From Sisyra terminalis (taxonomy: Eukaryota > Arthropoda > Insecta > Neuroptera > Sisyridae), in the NCBI GenBank assembly GCA_958496175.1, contig OY292277.1, positions 43,039,050 to 43,103,049 on the forward strand: a stretch of DNA of 64,000 bases, in the 5' to 3' direction. Below, one piece after another: positions 57,600 to 64,000 of this stretch. Under the pieces are notes generated by a model, which was not told where the DNA came from, did no database searches, and saw only the letters and a list, made by a program, of their open reading frames with translations. The first letter of the stretch is position 1. Each line of letters starts with the position of its first letter. A program made the position numbers and the translations under genes.

Positions 57600-58180
57600 T
57601 TTCACATATCCAATCATTTCACATCATCTGTCATGAACAAATACAAAATATTAATTGCAACATTAATAGCAAATCATTCAACCCGAAAATGGTTTGGGGA
57701 AATTTATTATTTACAACTGTCCAACTACAACACACCCTTCTATCTTTTAGGGATGGAAAAAAAATTAAATCAAAGGATGAACCCGCACTTGTAAAGATGC
57801 GGCAATTAATTTGAAAATATGGTTTTTTTGATTTTTGTTTTGTTGTCCATATATTTTGCATGTGTTGGCATTTATGCATTGTTTGTACAGTGTGGTGTAA
57901 TTGTAGTTGTAATTAGAAATCGCAACGGGGCATTTGTGTCAGTATCAGCCCCCATATTGTCCGGTCCAAAACCTCCCTCAACCCCTTGCCAATTCCATTT
58001 TATTAGCTATATGACAATGTCATGTGTATGTGCTCGTGTGTTTCTATTAGCATTGCTTTGGCTAATTATTGTTTTATTCGAAAACTCCAACGATCAACGA
58101 TCATTTTTGATCAGTTTTGAGATTCAGAAGCTTTTGCCTGCAGCACTTTGGCTATTTATAAAGTGTTATTGGAACTGAAA
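57600..58180. other. Less AT-rich intronic block
   Basis: A 119-codon + frame (57819-58178) is hydrophobic and low in charged residues. It resembles no protein and has no splice context relating it to the Runx gene. The block may be an intronic regulatory element by analogy with the other islands. Confidence 0.3.
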
Positions 58181-58439
58181 GATTTTTTACTCGCGAAAGT
58201 TGATAGCATTGAATTGTATTACTAATTTGAATTTATAATTTCTATATTCGAAAATGTTTTAAATTTTGCTCTAATTAATAACAAATTTTTACAGCGATTT
58301 TTTCTCAAAAACTTACAATACAATACTGTTTTTTTTTTGATATTTGAAGAATTGGAATTCTAAACTTCATTACTTTTGAATATTAATATATATAAGGGTT
58401 GGTGGTAATTACTGACCAAACTATAAAAATTCAAAAGAA

Positions 58440-59035
58440 TACTGGTGCAAAAAAAAACGGATTTTTTTTTCTAAAAAAAAGCTTTAATTATATCTACATG
58501 AAAATACTTATTTTATTCAAAAAATAATTCCCTCAATTAACTACATTATTGCTATCTTTCTAACAATTTGGGGATACAATGCCAAAGTGGTGCTCAGCAA
58601 TTGCGTATTCCTTCGATGAAAGTAGGTATTAACCTAAAAGATCCAAGTGCAAACAGTAAACCGCATGCGAAATTATTTCCAAAATGAATGCCTCAATTAT
58701 ATCGTTCACTTGTTTTTATGGGTGGCCAGGGGAATTACCATGCAGTAAAATCCATTTTTTTTGCCTGTTTTGATATTCTGGCCGTTTTTCGCGCTAAAGC
58801 TTGGTTCAAATCTACTCTCGAAAGATTTGTTGGCTATAGCTACTATTCTCATCGATCAACTCTTACAATTCGATGTCTACAAACATTTTCAGTGGTCTTC
58901 CACGTGCTTCGTTCTTCTTAACGATATCGCCATTTTAAACTTTGTATAATCCCTAAAAACACTGAGATTTCCTAAGAGCATGTTCATCGTAAGTTTTGAC
59001 AAGCATTCGATGCAATTTTTCAGCAGTTTTTGTTT
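58440..59035 (-). pseudogene. Mariner transposase relic, internally deleted
   Basis: On the - strand, KTAEKLHRMLVKTYDEHAL and RKSQCF, then DYTKFKNGD and RGRPLKMFVD, match the N-terminal HTH and linker of mariner transposases. After a deletion, LHGNSPGHP stands where mariner has L-H-D-N-A-R-P-H, with the catalytic Asp replaced by Gly. The C-terminus parallels the relic at 18697-19320. Multiple stops and frameshifts. Confidence 0.78.
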
Positions 59036-60267
59036 AAATGATAATATAAAATTAAAGCTTTACGCAAATCATACTTTTTAGGCTCAAAACTCGATATGTT
59101 CAATGCTATTAATAATAATGAAGTCGTAGGAAATTTACATTTTTACGAATTAAAAATCTTTGTCAAGTATTGAAACAAGAAAATTGTCTTAATAAAATGG
59201 TTTAGCAGACCCTCTATTAGCAGTCAGCATCACTTATTGGAAAATTCCAGTTTCATATTAACACATTTAATAAGTGCAGTTTTGAAAAGTTTGAAAAAAT
59301 TGAAAAGTTTTACCAGTAAACTATTAAAGAATAGTGAACCATATACATGAGTATTAAATTTATCTACTTTAGTTTTAATATACAACTTTCAATTACGTAT
59401 TTTAGTTACCAAGCCATCTGTCGCCACAATTAGTAATTAGTCTTACAATACACTTTTGGAATTTATAAGTAAGTTAACTATTTTGATTTATAATTTCCTT
59501 TCAGGAAATTGCATACAATTTATACCCTAATACTTATTTTTCATTAAAATATTTTCTACATTATATTAAAATTGTCCATTTAGCAGTTAAAGCCAATCGA
59601 AAAAATATGCTCAATATTTTGTAGATTTATCACCAAAAAGAATCACCAAAAAACATTATTTTTCAGTAGAATTTGACCCAAATTGTTATCTTACTTTAAA
59701 CTTAAATTATATTAAATCGATTTGAGCGGTTTTATTAAGATCCACTGGATATTTCTGGAGAAACAATGTTCAAAGCAGCCAAAAGTCTGGATTTTACATG
59801 AATAAATAATTTATAAGTTCTTTATAAAAATTCTGGACTTTTATATTGGTTTTCTCAATCTCATGTATTAAATAATGTTCTTAGTTTTTATCGTCATTTC
59901 GTTCATTTCAACATTATTTTTCCGGAGGATTTTCACCTAAGAATATGTAGGACTTATCTAACAGATAATTTTTTATCTATTAAATAGTTATCTAAAGAAT
60001 CTGGTTTATCTATGAGTGAAAATACTGACCTTTAGTATTCGTTAAAAAAAGATTTTAAATTGTTGAAAAATTGTGTATTGTACAATGATGTCTATAAACT
60101 AGCTTTCATTATTTGAACCGTTTATTTAGAAAGTGAGTTAAGTCCATTTCAAGAACAATTCCTATAGTGTTATCATTTTTAACCATAGGAACATAAGATA
60201 CTAAGGAGGAGGGAATAATTGGCGTTTTTGTTAACAACTAAAATGATATCAGTAATTTGTCAAAATT

Positions 60268-60831
60268 TAGCTAAATAAGATTTTTTCCGCTGACTTTGAA
60301 CAGTTATACTGTGTATACAATATATAAAATATATTGCAGTCTAATTTATGTAGTATAATTTAACATAATAATATACAAATTTAATATAAAAATTTAATAT
60401 AATTAATATATAAACTTAATATAATAATATATAAAAATCATACCACCAACATAAATTTGAACAGAAGTTCAAACAAAAATATTCGTGACGTATTGCTCAG
60501 ATACGTATTTCGATTGCCAAGCAATCTTCATCAGTGGTCATCAAGTAGTTTGGATCACTCCGTAACTGCTTTGTGATGACCACTGATGAAGATTGCTTGG
60601 CAATCGAAATACGTATCTGGACAATACGTCGCGAATATTTTTGTTTGAACTTCCGTTCAAATTTATGTTGGTGGTATGATTTTTATATATTACTATATTA
60701 AGTTTATATATTATTATTTTAAATTTTATATATTATTATATTAAATTTGTATATTATGTTAAATTATATTACATAAATTGGACTGCAATATATTTTATAT
60801 ATTGTATACACAAAATTTAGCAGTTAAATAA
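60268..60831. repeat. Foldback family A, copy 5: complete palindrome of about 560 bp
   Basis: The left arm (GAACAGTTATACTGTGTATA, ATATTGCAGTCTAATTTATG, CATACCACCAACATAAATTT, GAACAGAAGTTCAAAC, GACGTATTGCTCAGATACGT) is mirrored by the right arm. Both CTGATGA-hairpin-GAAA modules are present head to head (- strand 60487-60534, + strand 60583-60630) with a centre at about 60545-60580. Arm identity is high, so this is the youngest copy. Confidence 0.88.
60583..60630 (+). ncRNA. Hammerhead-like core, copy in foldback element
   Basis: Same layout as 39612-39659: CTGATGA, A, GATTGC-TTG-GCAATC, GAAA, T, ACGTAT-CTGGACA-ATACGT, C. The one loop difference (GGGC to GGAC) leaves both helices intact. The mirrored module on the - strand is at 60487-60534. 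Confidence 0.3.
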
Positions 60832-62116
60832 TTAGCATACTTTGTTCTAGTTACAAGAAGAAGAATCACCATATAGACCGTTCTTGAAATGGACTTACGC
60901 CACTTTCAAAATAAACGAGTCATTTCAAAATTAATCGTTCAAGTGACTACTGAACTTCCCTTAATGCAAGGTTCCATATTGTGCAATAATTTTCACTGTT
61001 AAATCATAAATTTAAAAATAGGTTTTGTTGTAATAAAAGTTTAAATTATTATTAATAATACTATTTTCCATGACGAGAAATTTGCTTAGCGAAAATGAAA
61101 ATCCATAATAAAATATTTTCCTATTATTTCCAGGTATACCTACTATCCATTTCATATTTCTATTACTTCAATATACGCCACCAAATCACTGTGTCTGATT
61201 CATTTACTTATTTATCATAATTTTTGTTTATTTTGATTGTGCAAAACTATCCATTTATATTTATCTTTTATTTTTATAATGAAGTAAATTAATCAATTTT
61301 GGTAGAAATTAATAACCAATGACTCATTTCGAATCAAAAATAAAGCCGTATGTTCTCCCAATAACCATACAATGCTGAATTAATGTGTGCAGATGTTTCA
61401 TTTTATAACTCACAAAATTGATTGAGAAAAATAATCTTTTCAATAAATAATCAATAATTATAATTTGAAGCATAAACATATTGAATAATTAATAGTCTTT
61501 GAGATAAGGAAATTCTAAAAAATGAATACATTTTTAATGAGAGAAATAAAATGTCTAATTGATAAGAAAATTTATAAGTGGCAATTAATAAGATTTGTTT
61601 AATATAAAAGATTGTATTTTCTTCAGATGCATTAATTTTATAAGTGATTAAAATTTCCGTGAAAAAGCAAAGTATTTATTTAAATTTATGCCTGTTATTA
61701 TATTGGCACTTATTATTCAACGTTTTATCTTCGTATGGTTGTCAGAATCAGCCTTCTGGAAATGTATGAATTGAAGAATTGGTAAATTGAGAAGCGGAAT
61801 AATTTACAAGGGATCCATTATGATTATTTTAAGGTACAACTGGTTGTTATATGTGATTATATAGTGTTCAAAATAATAATAAAAAAAAAAACAGAAGAAA
61901 AACATTTTTGAACAGTAGTTCAATATTTATGAATAATAATTTCCTATTAATGAATTAAATTTCATCAAATTTGTCACTTTAAAAGAATTAAAAACCTTCT
62001 ATTTAAAATCTGAAAATAATAAAATAATTGTCTTTGTTTTTTTGAAATAAGAAGACAATTCAGGTTGTTTAAGTTCGGTTTTTTTATTTAATATTTTTAC
62101 TATTCAATTAGCTACG

Positions 62117-62143
62117 TTTCGTTACGTATCGTAACTTCATCAG
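62117..62143 (-). ncRNA. Hammerhead-core-like motif (GTTACG/CGTAAC stem), copy 1
   Basis: On the - strand: CTGATGA, A, GTTACG, ATA, CGTAAC, GAAA. A perfect 6-bp stem II equivalent sits between the two conserved boxes, preceded by AAGAAGC as at 34187. The downstream sequence GTAGCTAATTG does not form a stem III with a cleavage triplet. Confidence 0.28.
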
Positions 62144-62595
62144 GCTTCTTGATTCACAAAAATATAAAAAAATGTCTTAATAACTGTACATATTTAAATA
62201 GTTTAAACTGTTTCCAGCTTAAGTGATATCCCGAAAATTGGGATTATAAAAAAAATGCAAATCTCAGTTGATGTTTTTTCAGAAAATTTTGGGTAACTAA
62301 AGTTTCGCAGTAAATTTTAAGGCTCAATTTTGGAAAGATAAAGATATTTTAAAGGTCAATTTTAATAGAGTTCTTTTCCATCTTGAAAAAGTTTCAAGAA
62401 ATGTTTAGTTTTTGGAAAATCAAGGAAAATTTAAAAAAGTTAATAATTTAATTTAATAATAATTTAAAAGTTTAAAACAAAGCCAATTAGATGATAAAAT
62501 TCATATCTCAGCTTTTATTTTTTTAAATAAGAAGACAATTCAAGTTGTTTAAGATCGGTTTTTTATTTAATATTTTAATTATTCAATTAGCTACG

Positions 62596-62622
62596 TTTCG
62601 TTACGTATCGTAACTTCATCAG
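62596..62622 (-). ncRNA. Hammerhead-core-like motif (GTTACG/CGTAAC stem), copy 2
   Basis: Identical module to 62117-62143, from the direct duplication of the block. Confidence 0.28.
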
Positions 62623-63624
62623 GCTTCTTGATTCACAAAAATAAAAAAATATTAAATAAATTAATTAAATTATTAAAATATTAATTATAAATTAAATTAT
62701 TAACTTTTAATTATTAACTTTTTTAAATTTTCCTTGATTTTCCAAAAACTAAACATTTCTTGAAACTTTTTGAAGATGGAAAAGAATTCTATTAAAATTG
62801 ATCAATAAAATATCTTTATCTTTCCAAAATTGAGCCTTAAAATTTACTCCGAAACTTTAGTTTCCCAAAACTTTCTGGAAAAACATTAAATTAACTTTGC
62901 GTTTTTTATAATCCCAATTTTCGGGATATCACTAAAATTGGAAACAGTTTAAACTATTTAAATATGTACAATTACTAAGACTTTTCCGGAGGTATCCGGA
63001 ATACAAAGCTGCAGGACTCAGGACTATATACATAACTTTCCAATACTAAACTCATCCAATTTTTTCAATCAAAAGTCCTCCAATCACTGCTCCGCTCTAC
63101 TAACTATATACAAGAGCATTGCATGGTCCAGAACTTGAACATTTTAACCCCCATGCCTGACCAGTTTCCTCCATATTTCACCCTAAATACACCTCTTAAG
63201 CCTAAAAAAAAAAATTCAAAATTGGCTGCATCCTTTCCATAAGTTTAAGGTGCTATTCTTTTCGGTATTTAAAATTTGGCTATTGTTTATAGAAATTTCA
63301 GTGACTTATATAAAATACCCTATACAATTTCTTTATCCTTTAAGTGGTTTAAGTACTACGATTTCAGTTGATTTATGCAGGAAAACTTATAATTAATAAT
63401 GCATTCATTAATTCATTCAATCCTATGTATTGTAATTTAGTTGCCAATTAAAAATTATTGAGGTGTTACTAAAAAATTCATTATGCATGAAAAAATAATA
63501 ATGCCTATCATTTTAATTAGTAACAGATTTATAATGTGACATTTTTAGTTACACCAAATAACCATGAAAAGTAAATTATTATCTCGTAAGTAAATAATAT
63601 ACGAGTTGAACTAATAACCGAGTA

Positions 63625-64000
63625 CAGCAATTCCCCCTATAAAACGGTAGATTGGTGTGGTATTATAGGAAAACGCGGTAAACGAGATGTGTTCTCGTAT
63701 AACGCGTTAAGTACAAATGGTTGATGTTTAATTTTCCTCGTTAAAGAGGGATTAAATCGAATATTAAGGAAAAACGCTATGTTATGAACGAAATACAACG
63801 AGGGAAAACCCCGCGTTATATCGAAGGAAAATACGTGTTGTACGTGGAATCTGGAAACGCGTTATAAGAATATTAAGGTTTTCGATTTTCAGCAGTTTTT
63901 TAAAATCCGGGTTTACTGTTTACTGTTCTAAGGAACCAATAGTAAAGAAGTAAAATTAAAAACAGTTTGCGATTGGAAAATTCATATTTTTGAATTTATT
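63625..64000 (+). mobile_element. Left end of a pogo/Tigger-like element (runs off window)
   Basis: After TA (63623-63624) comes CAGCAATTCCCCCTATAAAA, which resembles the CAG-x-A-x-T-CCCCC-TAT termini of Tigger/pogo elements. The following 260 bp are rich in AACGCG and CGCGTTATA motifs in both orientations, which is unusual for this AT-rich DNA. The opposite end is not in the window. Confidence 0.42.

Larger units (their letters stand above)
62038..62981. repeat. Nested repeat: inverted arms plus duplicated terminal block
   Basis: The block GAAATAAGAAGACAATTCAG... with GCTACGTTTCGTTACGTATC and TCATCAGGCTTCTTGATTCA occurs twice in direct orientation (62053-62170 and 62524-62645). A sequence at 62174-62450 (ACATATTTAAATAGTTTAAA, AATTTTGGAAAGATAAAGAT, GTTTCAAGAAATGTTTAGTT) is present in inverse orientation at 62700-62981. 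This looks like two copies of one element in opposite orientation with partial terminal duplication. Confidence 0.85.

Noticed and set aside
57819..58178. 119-codon hydrophobic + strand open frame inside the second Runx intron
   Set aside because: Phe/Leu/Ile/Val bias is expected from T-rich sequence. No recognisable family or signal.

Overview
The window is AT-rich, repeat-laden animal DNA, almost certainly from an insect. The evidence is two Runt-domain (RUNX) transcription factor genes in tandem on the + strand, spliceosomal introns with GT/AG borders, and a dense population of hAT, mariner/Tc1, pogo-like and TTAA-target DNA transposon remnants plus one non-LTR retrotransposon fragment. 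Four clustered Runx genes (lozenge, RunxA, RunxB, runt) are a known insect arrangement, and this window looks like part of such a cluster. I cannot name the order or species.

Layout. Positions 1-3361 are upstream sequence with a less AT-rich, possibly regulatory block at 1860-3340. A complete three-exon runt-like gene follows (3362-3827, 9403-9687, 9965-10548; 444 codons). It has an uninterrupted Runt domain, a proline run and a C-terminal WRPY Groucho-binding motif. Its 5.6 kb first intron holds a hAT MITE, two foldback elements and a large direct repeat. About 43.6 kb without a recognisable intact gene separates this gene from the second one. That interval is AT-rich repeat sequence broken by islands of more balanced composition (15.2-16.0, 19.9-21.7, 26.8-27.8, 32.2-32.7, 42.1-42.5 and 50.0-50.9 kb). 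I read these as candidate cis-regulatory modules for the two developmental genes, by inference only. The first coding exon of a second Runx paralog (RunxA/RunxB/lozenge type) lies at 54555-54999. It ends at the RUNX intron position inside the Runt domain, and the remaining exons lie beyond the window.

Mobile DNA. At least six elements can be bounded by terminal inverted repeats together with exact or near-exact target duplications: three copies of one hAT MITE with perfect 8-bp TSDs, two other hAT MITEs, and a TTAA element. Decayed transposase reading frames of hAT, mariner (two), Tc1 and probably pogo type are visible, plus the C-terminal end of a LINE ORF2. A foldback family (five copies) and three other repeats carry a CTGATGA-hairpin-GAAA module whose hairpin arms differ in sequence but still pair, which resembles a hammerhead ribozyme core. 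A frameshifted coding-like segment at 37.8-38.2 kb on the - strand belongs to no family I recognise.

The Runx genes share domain architecture, start motif and orientation. Both are expected to act in the nucleus as DNA-binding regulators with CBF-beta-type partners (Brother/Big-brother in insects), and the intact runt-like protein also carries the Groucho corepressor motif.
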